From Candidatus Krumholzibacteriia bacterium (GTDB lineage: Bacteria > Krumholzibacteriota > Krumholzibacteriia > WVZY01 > JAKEHA01), in contig JAICFA010000006.1 of the NCBI GenBank assembly GCA_025923935.1, positions 1 through 33,199 of the forward strand: DNA of 33,199 bases, in the 5' to 3' direction. Shown here piece by piece: positions 25,274 to 32,428 of the stretch. Made by a program: the position numbers and the translations under genes. Position 1 is the stretch's first letter, and every line of letters starts with the position of its first letter. The notes under the pieces were generated by a model. That model did no database searches. It saw only the letters and a program-made list of their open reading frames with translations, and was not told the DNA's origin.

Positions 25274-25388
25274 CAAGACCGTTCTAACCTTAGCAATTGT
25301 AATGGGTTAGAGCCCAAGCGGTGGTCTTGATCCCGGTGGCGGCCCACGTAACTCGTTGCGGTGATTAACGCAACATGTTGGGTGGGCC
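25274..25388 (-). promoter_or_regulatory. Structured 5' leader of nrdA (candidate cis-regulatory RNA)
   Basis: Two helices lie between the predicted transcription start (~25416) and the nrdA ribosome site. Helix 1: one continuous strand 25274-25289 pairs with 25305-25313 and 25323-25329 (CAAGACC/GGTCTTG and TCTAACC/GGTTAGA plus one wobble and one G-C), 16 bp in all, with a 9-nt one-sided bulge and a 15-nt loop. Helix 2: 25340-25347 pairs with 25382-25389, enclosing the hairpin GTTGCG/CGCAAC (25355-25374). No match to cobalamin or other familiar riboswitch cores was recognised. The pairing would also exist on the plus strand. Confidence 0.5.
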
Positions 25389-25412
25389 GGCAGACCAACC
25401 CCCAACCGATTG
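25371..25412. promoter_or_regulatory. Pair of NrdR-box-like palindromes
   Basis: CAACATGTTG (25371-25380) and CAACCGATTG (25403-25412) have centres exactly 32 bp apart, about three helical turns, as in paired NrdR operators. Both keep the outer CAA...TTG of the NrdR consensus; the central positions diverge, more so in the second. They lie at and just after the predicted nrdA transcription start. No nrdR gene is in the window. Confidence 0.4.
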
Positions 25413-25422
25413 AGGTTTGGCC

Positions 25423-25451
25423 ATATTACGGATGCCCCCTGGGGGCGTCAA
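25423..25451 (-). promoter_or_regulatory. nrdA promoter
   Basis: The minus strand carries TTGACG (25446-25451), a 17-bp spacer and TAATAT (25423-25428). Transcription would start near 25416, leaving a leader of about 167 nt. The spacer holds a perfect palindrome. Confidence 0.7.
25434..25446. promoter_or_regulatory. Perfect 13-bp palindrome in the nrdA promoter spacer
   Basis: GCCCCCTGGGGGC is symmetric about one base and sits between the -35 and -10 boxes. This is where a repressor or a MerR-type activator would bind. The regulator is not identifiable from the window. Confidence 0.4.
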
Positions 25452-25490
25452 GAGATTCTCCGGGTTGTGAAATGTTTATCTTCGCGTAGG

Positions 25491-25570
25491 TTATCCCCTT
25501 GCCCCATCGTAAGATAAGTCTTGCCACGCCAGGCAGCAATGTGGAATCTCGGTGGATAGCTCGTGGATAA
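25491..25570. promoter_or_regulatory. Cluster of DnaA-box-like 9-mers upstream of nrdA
   Basis: TTATCCACG (minus strand, 25562-25570; 8 of 9 to TTATCCACA), CTATCCACC (minus, 25551-25559; 7 of 9) and TTATCCCCT (plus, 25491-25499; 7 of 9). The two minus-strand sites are 11 bp apart, one helical turn. In E. coli, DnaA binds such boxes upstream of nrdAB. The rest of 25452-25592 shows no recognisable gene; a yggS promoter probably lies here but no clear hexamer pair was found. Confidence 0.35.
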
Positions 25571-25592
25571 CGACGGACGACAATCTGGACCC

Positions 25593-26273
25593 ATGACCCC
25601 CATCTCCGAGAACGTCGCGCGCGTGCGCGCAAGGCTCGCAGCCGCGGCGTCACGCTGCGGCCGCAGTGCCGAAGAGATCACGCTGGTGGCCGTCACGAAA
25701 ACCTTCGATGCCTCCGTGGTCCGCGAGGTGGTTGCGGCCGGTGTACCGGATATCGGCGAAAACCGCGTGCAGGAGCTCCTCGCCAAGCAAGAGGCGCTCG
25801 CGGGACTCGACTGCCGGTGGCATCTCGTCGGTCCGCTGCAGCGCAACAAAGCCGGCAAAGTGGTCGGGCGCGTGGACCTCGTCCACGCCATCGACGGCGT
25901 TCGCATCGCCCAAGCGCTCGACCGGGTCGCCGGCGAGCGCGGTCTGCGCGCGCGCGTTCTCCTCGAAGTGAACTCGTCCGGCGAATCCAGCAAGCATGGC
26001 GTTGCTCCTGCGGACGCTCGCGCCGCCGCCGACGCGCTATGCGCGTGCGAACGTCTCGACTGGGACGGCCTGATGACCATCGGGCCGCTCGAAAACGGCG
26101 ACACGCGGGCGTGCTTCCGAATGCTGGCCCGGCTTTCCGAGGAGCTTCGCGCCGCGACCGGGAAGAAGCTCCCCATTCTCAGCATGGGCATGAGCGACGA
26201 CTTCGAGATGGCCATCGAAGAAGGCTCGACGATGATCCGTGTGGGCCGGTGTATCACCGGGGAGAGACGCTAG
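25593..26273 (+). CDS. YggS-family pyridoxal phosphate homeostasis protein
   Basis: 226 aa. PLP-binding alanine-racemase-like barrel without racemase activity. Motifs: LVAVTKTFDASVVREVVAAG with the PLP Lys, DIGENRVQELLAK, WHLVGPLQRNKAGKVVGRVDLVHAID, VLLEVNSSGESSKHGV, LDWDGLMTIGPLE, and LPILSMGMSDDFEMAIEEGSTMIRVGRCITGER. The start ATG 25593 matches the family N-terminus (TPISENVARVRARL); a GTG at 25563 is a less likely start. It heads the plus-strand cell-envelope/division cluster, and yggS next to divIVA is a common bacterial arrangement. Divergent from nrdA across 343 bp. Confidence 0.95.
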   Translation: MTPISENVARVRARLAAAASRCGRSAEEITLVAVTKTFDASVVREVVAAGVPDIGENRVQELLAKQEALAGLDCRWHLVGPLQRNKAGKVVGRVDLVHAIDGVRIAQALDRVAGERGLRARVLLEVNSSGESSKHGVAPADARAAADALCACERLDWDGLMTIGPLENGDTRACFRMLARLSEELRAATGKKLPILSMGMSDDFEMAIEEGSTMIRVGRCITGERR

Positions 26274-26473
26274 CCCAGGGGAACACCATGGTGAAAAAAA
26301 TCTTACCACCCGGGCGGTGTTCTTAGTATTCTGCCGATGGCGGTCGAGCCGGAGGACGCCCATCCGCGGCGGCAACTGGTTCCGCTAGAAGTTGTTAGCG
26401 GTGGCGTTGCGGGCGGGCGTGGCGATTGCACACGATCCCGGCCGACAGACCACGAGCGAGGAGGGTTTTCGAA

Positions 26474-27325
26474 ATGCGCATCACTCCACTGGATGTTCGT
26501 AAGCAGGAATTCCGCAAGGCCATGCGTGGCCTCGATGCGGATGAGGTCTACGCGTTCCTCTCGACCGTGGCCGATGAGTATGAAGCCGTGCTCAACGACA
26601 ACAAGGCGCTGCGCGAGCGTCTGCTCGAGCTCGACGACAAGGTGCAGGAGTACCGCTCGATCGAGCGCACGCTGCGCGACACGCTGCTCACCGCCGAGCG
26701 CGTCACTCTCGAAGCCAAGGACAACGCGCGCCGCGAAGCGACCCTCATCGTCAAAGAAGCGCAGCTCGAAGCACAGAAGGCCTTGCGCGACATCACCGCT
26801 GATGGCGCACGTCTGCGCCAGGAGATTCAGCGCCTGCGCTCGCAGCGTGACGCCAACCTTGCCAGGATGAAGGTGGTGGCCGATTCGCACGTGAAATTCA
26901 TCGAGTCTGCCGCGCGCGACTTCCAAGCGGAAGACCGTGCCGCGGGTGAGGACGTCCGCCCCTCTGAACCTCGCGGTGCTGCGCCGACGCGGGCCGCGGG
27001 ATTGTTCGGCGCCTCCAATCCGGACACGCTGCCGCAGCGTACTTCGAGTATTTTCGAAGAGCGGGCCGATCGCGAAGACGCGCCGGCGGAAACGATGCCC
27101 GGCTTCGGCGAGATTCTCGACCGCTTGTCGCAGGGGCAGCGCGACGTGCTGCAATCGGGCGCGGGCATTCCCTCCGCCAACGACGAAGCCCCCGCGCCGC
27201 GAGCGGCCGATCCGGCCGCCGCGCAGCCGGTGGCAGGCGAATCGGAGTGGAACATGGATCAGTTCCGCCGCGACCTGCAGAACATCGCGTCGACCCTCCG
27301 TCAGAACGAAGACCGCGGCCGCTAG
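26474..27325 (+). CDS. divIVA: DivIVA-domain protein
   Basis: 283 aa. The N-terminal membrane-curvature-binding domain is MRITPLDVRKQEFRKAMRGLDADEVYAFLSTVADEYEAVL, the canonical DivIVA start. A coiled coil of ~100 residues follows (NKALRERLLELDDKVQEYRSIERTLRDTLLTAERVT...RLRQEIQRLRSQRD). Residues ~155-283 are Pro/Ala/Glu-rich and probably disordered, with a short predicted helix at the end (WNMDQFRRDLQNIASTLRQ). Likely a septal or polar scaffold for envelope growth. ATG 26474 is preceded by GGAGGG at about 9 nt. The 200 bp before it hold a -10-like TAGTAT (26324-26329) but no convincing small gene. Confidence 0.92.
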   Translation: MRITPLDVRKQEFRKAMRGLDADEVYAFLSTVADEYEAVLNDNKALRERLLELDDKVQEYRSIERTLRDTLLTAERVTLEAKDNARREATLIVKEAQLEAQKALRDITADGARLRQEIQRLRSQRDANLARMKVVADSHVKFIESAARDFQAEDRAAGEDVRPSEPRGAAPTRAAGLFGASNPDTLPQRTSSIFEERADREDAPAETMPGFGEILDRLSQGQRDVLQSGAGIPSANDEAPAPRAADPAAAQPVAGESEWNMDQFRRDLQNIASTLRQNEDRGR

Positions 27326-27392
27326 CCCCGATCCTCCCCTGGAACTGCCCGTCCGCGCGCGGCGTTTTGACGTGCCCGCGTCGTACCGCTTT

Positions 27393-27401
27393 TGCTATCA
27401 T
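27393..27401 (+). promoter_or_regulatory. Extended -10 of pnp (near-leaderless)
   Basis: TGCTATCAT ends 10 nt before ATG 27412. A TTGACG is present at 27367-27372, but the spacer is 23 bp, too long for a normal -35. No Shine-Dalgarno sequence is seen. Confidence 0.4.
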
Positions 27402-27411
27402 GCTGCCCCTC

Positions 27412-28233
27412 ATGCGCGGGCTCTACGAGCGAATCGAAGAAGCAGCGGCGTTCGTGCGCGCACGCGCCAAGACGCGCCCGCGCTTCGGGCTCGTGTTGGG
27501 GACGGGCATGGGCGATTTGGCCGACGCCATGGACGTCGAAGCGGTAGTACCGTTCGCGGACATTCCACACTTCGTGCGCTCCACTGCGGAAGGCCACAAG
27601 GGCAACCTGGTGCTCGGGACACTGGGAGGAAAGCCGGTCGCGTCGATGCAGGGGCGCCTTCATTATTATGAAGGCTACTCGATGCAGGACGTCACGTTTC
27701 CGGTGCGTGTCTTGCGCGCGCTGGGTGCAGACGAGCTGGTGGTGTTCAACGCCGTCGGCGGCATGAGCCCGCATCTCGACCTGGGCGACCTCGTCGTGGT
27801 CACCGATCACATCAATCTGATGGGCGACAACCCGCTCATCGGTTGGAACGACGACCGGCTGGGCGATCGTTTCCCCGACATGTCGGAGCCTTACAGCCGC
27901 GTGCGCCGCGAGCTCGCCGAGCGCGTCGCACTCGAGCTCGGGACACCGCTGCGCCGCGCCGTTTTGGTCGCGGTGGCCGGGCCGAACCTGGAGACCGCGG
28001 CCGAGTACCGCTTCCTCGCGCGCATCGGCGCCGACGTGGTCGGCATGTCGATGGTGCCCGAGAATCTGGTAGCCGTTCACGCCCGCATGCAGGTGCTGGG
28101 CATCTGTGTCGTGACCGACTTGTGTAAACCCGACGCGCTCGAGGCCGCCGACATCGCGAAGATCATCGCGACCGCCCATGCCGCCGAGCCGAAACTGCGC
28201 GCGTTCGTCATCGAATACTTGAAGCGCGCGTAA
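27412..28233 (+). CDS. Purine nucleoside phosphorylase (trimeric PNP family)
   Basis: 273 aa. It splits purine nucleosides with phosphate to base and ribose-1-phosphate. Motifs: LVLGTGMGDLADAM (phosphate loop), STAEGHKGNLVLG, MQGRLHYYEGYSMQDVTFPVRVL, FNAVGGMSPHLDLGDLVVVTDHINLMGDNPL, and AGPNLETAAEYRFLARIGADVVGMSMVPENLVAVHA (base and ribose site). The position matching the base-selecting Asn243 of human PNP appears to be Asp (VVTDLCKP), which could widen specificity; the alignment is by eye. ATG 27400 is an alternative start, but it overlaps a -10-like TGCTATCAT (27393-27401). ATG 27412 gives a near-leaderless mRNA. Cluster position between divIVA and ileS. Confidence 0.93.
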   Translation: MRGLYERIEEAAAFVRARAKTRPRFGLVLGTGMGDLADAMDVEAVVPFADIPHFVRSTAEGHKGNLVLGTLGGKPVASMQGRLHYYEGYSMQDVTFPVRVLRALGADELVVFNAVGGMSPHLDLGDLVVVTDHINLMGDNPLIGWNDDRLGDRFPDMSEPYSRVRRELAERVALELGTPLRRAVLVAVAGPNLETAAEYRFLARIGADVVGMSMVPENLVAVHARMQVLGICVVTDLCKPDALEAADIAKIIATAHAAEPKLRAFVIEYLKRA

Positions 28234-28265
28234 CCGACACACCGTCGGGCGGCGTGTCCGTACTT

Positions 28266-31200
28266 ATGAGCTTAGTTTCATATCCCAAACTTGGATCGAG
28301 CCAGAACGTCCCCGCCGCCGAGGAAGCGATTGCCGCGTTCTGGGAGCGCGAGCGCGTCTTCGAGCGCAGCGTGGAGAACCGCCCGGCCGAGAACGCGTTC
28401 GTGTTCTACGAAGGCCCGCCGACGGCCAACGGCCGCCCCGGCGTGCACCATGTCATCGCGCGCCTGTGCAAGGATCTCGTGTGCCGCTACCACACCATGC
28501 GCGGACGACGCGTGGTGCGCAAAGCGGGATGGGACACGCACGGGCTCCCGGTCGAGATCGAAGTCGAGCGCGAGCTCGGCATCGAGCGCAAGGAACAGAT
28601 CGAGGAATTCGGCATCGCGGAGTTCAATCGCAAGTGCCGCGAGAGCGTCTTCCGCTACGAGAAAGATTGGGTGGCGTTCACCAAGCGCATCGCGTTTTGG
28701 GTGGACCTCGAGCATCCCTACGTCACCTACCACAATTCGTACATCGAGTCGGTGTGGTGGATCTTGAAGGAGTATTGGAAGGCGGGGCTCGTCTACCAGG
28801 GGCACAAGATTGTCCCGTTCTGTCCGCGCTGCGAGACCTCTTTGTCCAGCCACGAGGTGAGCCAGGGCTATAAGGATGCCACCGACCCGTCGGTGTTTGT
28901 GATGTTCCACCGCGCCGATGCCGATGAAGACTTTCTGGTGTGGACCACGACACCGTGGACGCTCATCTCGAACGCTGCCCTCGCGGTCGGCGCAGATCAC
29001 GATTACGCCCGCGTGGTGCACAACGGCCGCACTCTCGTCTTGGCGCAGGCGCGGCTCGCGGTGTTGGAGGGCGAATACGAAGTGCTCGCCACCATGAAGG
29101 GCAGCGAGCTCGTGGGCGCGCGCTATCAACCGCTGTTCCCGTACTACGCCGACACACCGGGTGCGTTTCGCGTGGTGGCGGGCGACTTCGTGAGTCTGGA
29201 AGACGGTACCGGCATCGTGCACATCGCACCCGCATTCGGCGAGGACGACTATCGCCTGCACCGCGAGCACGAGGTTCCGCTCATCCAAGCGGTCGCCCCC
29301 AATGGGCGTTTCGTCGACGGTGTCAGCGAATGGAAGGGCCAGTTCATCAAGGACGCGGATCCGTCGATCGTGAAGGCGCTCAAGCAGAACTCGCGGCTAT
29401 ACAAGAGCGGCAAAATTACCCACTCGTATCCGTTTTGCTGGCGCTGCTCGACACCGCTCATGTATTACGCGCGGCCGGCGTGGTACATCCGCACGACCTC
29501 GTACAAAGACCGCATGATCGAGGCGAACAAGACCATCAACTGGGTCCCCAAGGAAGTGGGCGAGCACCGCTTCGGCAATTGGCTGGAGAACAACGTCGAC
29601 TGGTCGCTGTCGCGCGAGCGCTACTGGGGAACGCCTCTCAATATTTGGACGTGCACCGGGTGCGGCCAACAAGATGCGGTTGGCAGCATCGACGAGCTGC
29701 GCGAGCGTGCCGTCGCGTTTCCCAAGAACGAGCTCGACCTGCACCGGCCCTACGTCGACGAAATCGAGCTCACGTGCGCGTGCGGCGGATCGATGCGTCG
29801 CGTCAAGGAAGTGATCGACGTCTGGTTCGACTCCGGCGCCATGCCCTTCGCGCAGTATCACCACCCGTGGGACGAGTCGGGGATGTTCAAGACGCAGTTC
29901 CCGGCCGACTACATCTGCGAAGGCATCGACCAGTCGCGCGGCTGGTTCTATTCGCTGCTTGCCATCTCGGTGTTTCTCACCGGCAAGAGCCCGTACCGCA
30001 ACTGCCTCACCACCGAGCTGATTCTCGACAAGCACGGACAAAAAATGTCGAAGAGCAAGGGCAACGCCGTCGAGCCGTGGGACATCTTGAACGCCGACGG
30101 TGCCGACGCGCTGCGCTGGTACTTGCTCACCACCAGCCCGCCGTGGAGCCCGACGCGCTTCGACCGCGACGGGGTCAAGGACACCGCGCGCAAGATGCTG
30201 GAGAACCTGCGCAACGTGTACGCGTTTTTTGCGATGTACGCCGCGGTCGACGGATACCGGCACGGCCCCGACACGGGAGCACGCTCCCTTCTCGATCGCT
30301 GGATTCTGTCCCGTTATCACAGCATGGTCGCGCACGTGACACAGTGCATGGACGAGTACGACGCCACGCGCGCAGCGCGCTCGCTGGAGCGTTTCGTGCT
30401 GGACGACGTTTCCAACTGGTACGTGCGCCGATCGCGGCGGCGCTTCTGGAAGGGAACCGCGGGGCCCGACAAGACGGCGGCGTACCACACGCTGCACACC
30501 GTGCTGGACGGAACCGCGCGTTTGCTGGCGCCGCTCGTGCCGTACCTGGCGGAGGAGTTGTATCTCGCTCTGCGCGGCGTGACTCCGCAGCAATCGGCGC
30601 AGCACAGCGTCCACCTGGAAGACTTCCCGCGCGCGGATGCGAGTGCCATCGACGCGGAGCTCGAAGCCACCATGGAGGTGGCCCTCGAGGTGACATCGCT
30701 GGGGCGGACGGTGCGCAACGACACCGGGGTGCGCGTCCGCCAGCCGCTCGCGCGCGTTTTGGTGCACGCGACCGACGCTGCGCGACTCGATCGCTTCTTC
30801 GCCAACGACGAGGTCGTCGCACTGGTGAAGGACGAGCTCAACGTGCGCGCTCTCGAGCGCGTCGACCACCTCGAGCGGTTCGTAACACTCGCCGCCGCGC
30901 CCAACTTTCCGGTGCTGGGGAAGAAGTACGGCAAGCGCGTGCCGGTCATCGCCGATGCCATCAAGAAGCTCGACACCGCGTCGCTGCTCCGCTTCGGCGA
31001 AAAGGGGAGCGCCTTGCTCGCGCTCCACGACGGCGGCGAAGCGGTTACCGTGCTGCGCGAAGACGCCACCGTGGCGGCTACACCGGTGGCCGGCTTCGGC
31101 GCGCGCGAAGAGCGCGGTCTGACAGTCGTCGCCGACCTCGCCATCGACGACGATCTCAAGCTCGAGGGCGACGCGCGCGAAGTGATCAACCGGCTGCAGA

Positions 31201-31418
31201 ATCTGCGCAAGCAGTCGGGTCTCGACGTCACCGACCGCATCCGTCTGCGTTACGACGGCGGCACGCACGTGCAGCGCGTGTTCGAGGTACAGGGTGTCTT
31301 GATCGCCGACGAGACCTTGGCGCGCGAGGTGGCGCGCGGACCGGCGGACTGGAGCGGCCGCGCGCAATTCGAACTCGATGGTGAGCCGGTCACCGTGTGG
31401 CTCCAGAAATCGGATTGA
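28266..31418 (+). CDS. ileS: Isoleucyl-tRNA synthetase, eukaryote-like (IleS2) type
   Basis: 1050 aa from ATG 28266; GTG 28254 would add four residues, and neither has a clear Shine-Dalgarno sequence. HIGH-type motif in YEGPPTANGRPGVHHV (~48-63), then the IleS signature GWDTHGLPVEIEVERELGI and KMSKS at 593-597 (QKMSKSKGN). The editing (CP1) domain includes VWTTTPWTLISNAALAVG and GTGIVHIAPAFGEDDYRLH. Several Cys pairs (CPRC, CWRC, CTGC, CAC) lie within the body. The C-terminus ends in a non-zinc domain (FELDGEPVTVWLQKSD), without the terminal Cys cluster of E. coli-type IleS1. Length and sequence style fit the IleS2 clade, members of which tolerate mupirocin. The stop codon overlaps the -35 of the next promoter. 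Confidence 0.97.
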   Translation: MSLVSYPKLGSSQNVPAAEEAIAAFWERERVFERSVENRPAENAFVFYEGPPTANGRPGVHHVIARLCKDLVCRYHTMRGRRVVRKAGWDTHGLPVEIEVERELGIERKEQIEEFGIAEFNRKCRESVFRYEKDWVAFTKRIAFWVDLEHPYVTYHNSYIESVWWILKEYWKAGLVYQGHKIVPFCPRCETSLSSHEVSQGYKDATDPSVFVMFHRADADEDFLVWTTTPWTLISNAALAVGADHDYARVVHNGRTLVLAQARLAVLEGEYEVLATMKGSELVGARYQPLFPYYADTPGAFRVVAGDFVSLEDGTGIVHIAPAFGEDDYRLHREHEVPLIQAVAPNGRFVDGVSEWKGQFIKDADPSIVKALKQNSRLYKSGKITHSYPFCWRCSTPLMYYARPAWYIRTTSYKDRMIEANKTINWVPKEVGEHRFGNWLENNVDWSLSRERYWGTPLNIWTCTGCGQQDAVGSIDELRERAVAFPKNELDLHRPYVDEIELTCACGGSMRRVKEVIDVWFDSGAMPFAQYHHPWDESGMFKTQFPADYICEGIDQSRGWFYSLLAISVFLTGKSPYRNCLTTELILDKHGQKMSKSKGNAVEPWDILNADGADALRWYLLTTSPPWSPTRFDRDGVKDTARKMLENLRNVYAFFAMYAAVDGYRHGPDTGARSLLDRWILSRYHSMVAHVTQCMDEYDATRAARSLERFVLDDVSNWYVRRSRRRFWKGTAGPDKTAAYHTLHTVLDGTARLLAPLVPYLAEELYLALRGVTPQQSAQHSVHLEDFPRADASAIDAELEATMEVALEVTSLGRTVRNDTGVRVRQPLARVLVHATDAARLDRFFANDEVVALVKDELNVRALERVDHLERFVTLAAAPNFPVLGKKYGKRVPVIADAIKKLDTASLLRFGEKGSALLALHDGGEAVTVLREDATVAATPVAGFGAREERGLTVVADLAIDDDLKLEGDAREVINRLQNLRKQSGLDVTDRIRLRYDGGTHVQRVFEVQGVLIADETLAREVARGPADWSGRAQFELDGEPVTVWLQKSD

Positions 31419-31443
31419 CAGTTGCGAGGGGCAGTACTATCTT
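31415..31443 (+). promoter_or_regulatory. Sigma70-type promoter for traR-lspA-rluD
   Basis: A full-consensus -35 TTGACA (31415-31420), a 17-bp spacer and TATCTT (31438-31443). The -35 overlaps the ileS stop codon TGA. The leader to ATG 31503 is about 55 nt. Confidence 0.65.
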
Positions 31444-31502
31444 ACGTTCGCTTTGACGCCGGCGCTCTGCCGTAAATCATTATTCTAGAAAGGCTTGCGA
31501 GC

Positions 31503-31871
31503 ATGAACAAGAAGGATCTGCAGCGATACAAGAAGCTCATCGAGGACGAACGGCTGCGCGTCGGGGAGCGCGTCGACATGAAGGAAATTCAAGGGATGGC
31601 CGCAAGCCAGTCCGGCAATCAGAGCTACTCCAACCACATGGCCGACATCGGCAGCGACGCCATTGAGCAGGAACAGGCGTTTCTGCACGCCAGCCAGGGT
31701 ACCGACTACCTCATGGCGCTCGAGGATGCGCTGCGGCGCATCGACAAGGGCACCTACGGTGTGTGCGAGGAGTGCAGCGAAAAGATTCCGCCGCGCCGCC
31801 TGGAGGCGTTCTTGGCCGCGCGCTTGTGCGTGAAGTGCCAGTCGAAGCTCGAGCGCCTGCAGAGGAGCTAG
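31503..31871 (+). CDS. TraR/DksA-type zinc finger protein
   Basis: 122 aa. An N-terminal coiled-coil segment (MNKKDLQRYKKLIEDERLRV) with NHMADIGSDAIEQEQAFLHASQG at the tip region is followed by the C4 zinc finger CEECSEKIPPRRLEAFLAARLCVKC (~88-112). The size and order match TraR/DksA relatives that bind the RNA polymerase secondary channel. The acidic tip is DIGSD rather than the DxxDxA of E. coli DksA, so ppGpp-linked activity is uncertain. It has its own promoter with TTGACA overlapping the ileS stop. The lspA gene begins 1 bp after its stop; this pairing is common in bacteria. Confidence 0.92.
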   Translation: MNKKDLQRYKKLIEDERLRVGERVDMKEIQGMAASQSGNQSYSNHMADIGSDAIEQEQAFLHASQGTDYLMALEDALRRIDKGTYGVCEECSEKIPPRRLEAFLAARLCVKCQSKLERLQRS

Positions 31872-31872
31872 C

Positions 31873-32400
31873 GTGGCGTTGTTCCTGCCCGCGATCTTGA
31901 TCGTCGTCGTCGATCAGATCACGAAGTACCTGTTCTGGAGCAACGGCCAGAACTATGTGATTATCGACGGCTTCCTCAACATCACATTGGTAAAAAATGC
32001 CGGCGCCGCCTTCGGTATGTTCCAGGGCGGCCGTGCTTTTTTCATCGGCGCCAGTGTCATCGCCGCCGTTCTCATTACATACCTGGGGATGAAGCTCCCG
32101 CGCGAAGAGCGCGCCCGGCGGATTTGGCTGGGTTTCATCCTGGGTGGGGCGGTGGGCAATCTCATCGACCGCGCGCGTTTTGGCGAAGTGGTCGACTTTC
32201 TCCAGATCGGGTTTCAGGGCCACTACTGGCCGGTGTTCAACGTCGCCGACATCGGCGTCACGGTGGGCGCCTCCATGCTCATTCTGTATGCCCTGATGCC
32301 GCACCGCGCCGGCCGGCCCACGGTGGCCGACAGCGCTGCCGCCGCGCCACCGGCTCCCGCCGCAGAAGTGGCCAGCGAGGACGCGACGCCGCACGTGTAA
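31873..32400 (+). CDS. lspA: Signal peptidase II (lipoprotein signal peptidase)
   Basis: 175 aa, four membrane helices. GTG start preceded by AGAGGAG at a 5-nt spacing. It cleaves the signal peptide of diacylglyceryl-modified prolipoproteins in the inner membrane. Motifs: VVVDQITKYLFW in helix 1, LNITLVKNAGAAFGMF (Asn of NxxNxGxxFG), ILGGAVGNLIDRARFGEVVDF (first catalytic Asp in NLIDR) and WPVFNVADIGVTVG (second catalytic Asp). The last ~30 residues are an Ala/Pro-rich tail not needed for the fold. It lies between the TraR/DksA-type gene and rluD, one transcript. Confidence 0.97.
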   Translation: MALFLPAILIVVVDQITKYLFWSNGQNYVIIDGFLNITLVKNAGAAFGMFQGGRAFFIGASVIAAVLITYLGMKLPREERARRIWLGFILGGAVGNLIDRARFGEVVDFLQIGFQGHYWPVFNVADIGVTVGASMLILYALMPHRAGRPTVADSAAAAPPAPAAEVASEDATPHV

Positions 32401-32428
32401 CTCCAGCGGTCGGGGCGGCGCTTCGGGC

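Noticed and set aside
25260-25420. Cobalamin riboswitch upstream of nrdA
   Set aside because: I could not find the conserved B12-box or receptor-domain core on either strand, and the enzyme is class I rather than the B12-dependent class II.
26337-26870. Possible leaderless gene starting 7 nt after TAGTAT
   Set aside because: It overlaps divIVA out of frame for most of its length and has no family features; the -10-like box more likely serves divIVA.
28940-31384. 814-codon plus-strand open frame inside ileS
   Set aside because: It is in another frame of ileS, Arg-rich and without motifs; ileS itself is intact throughout.
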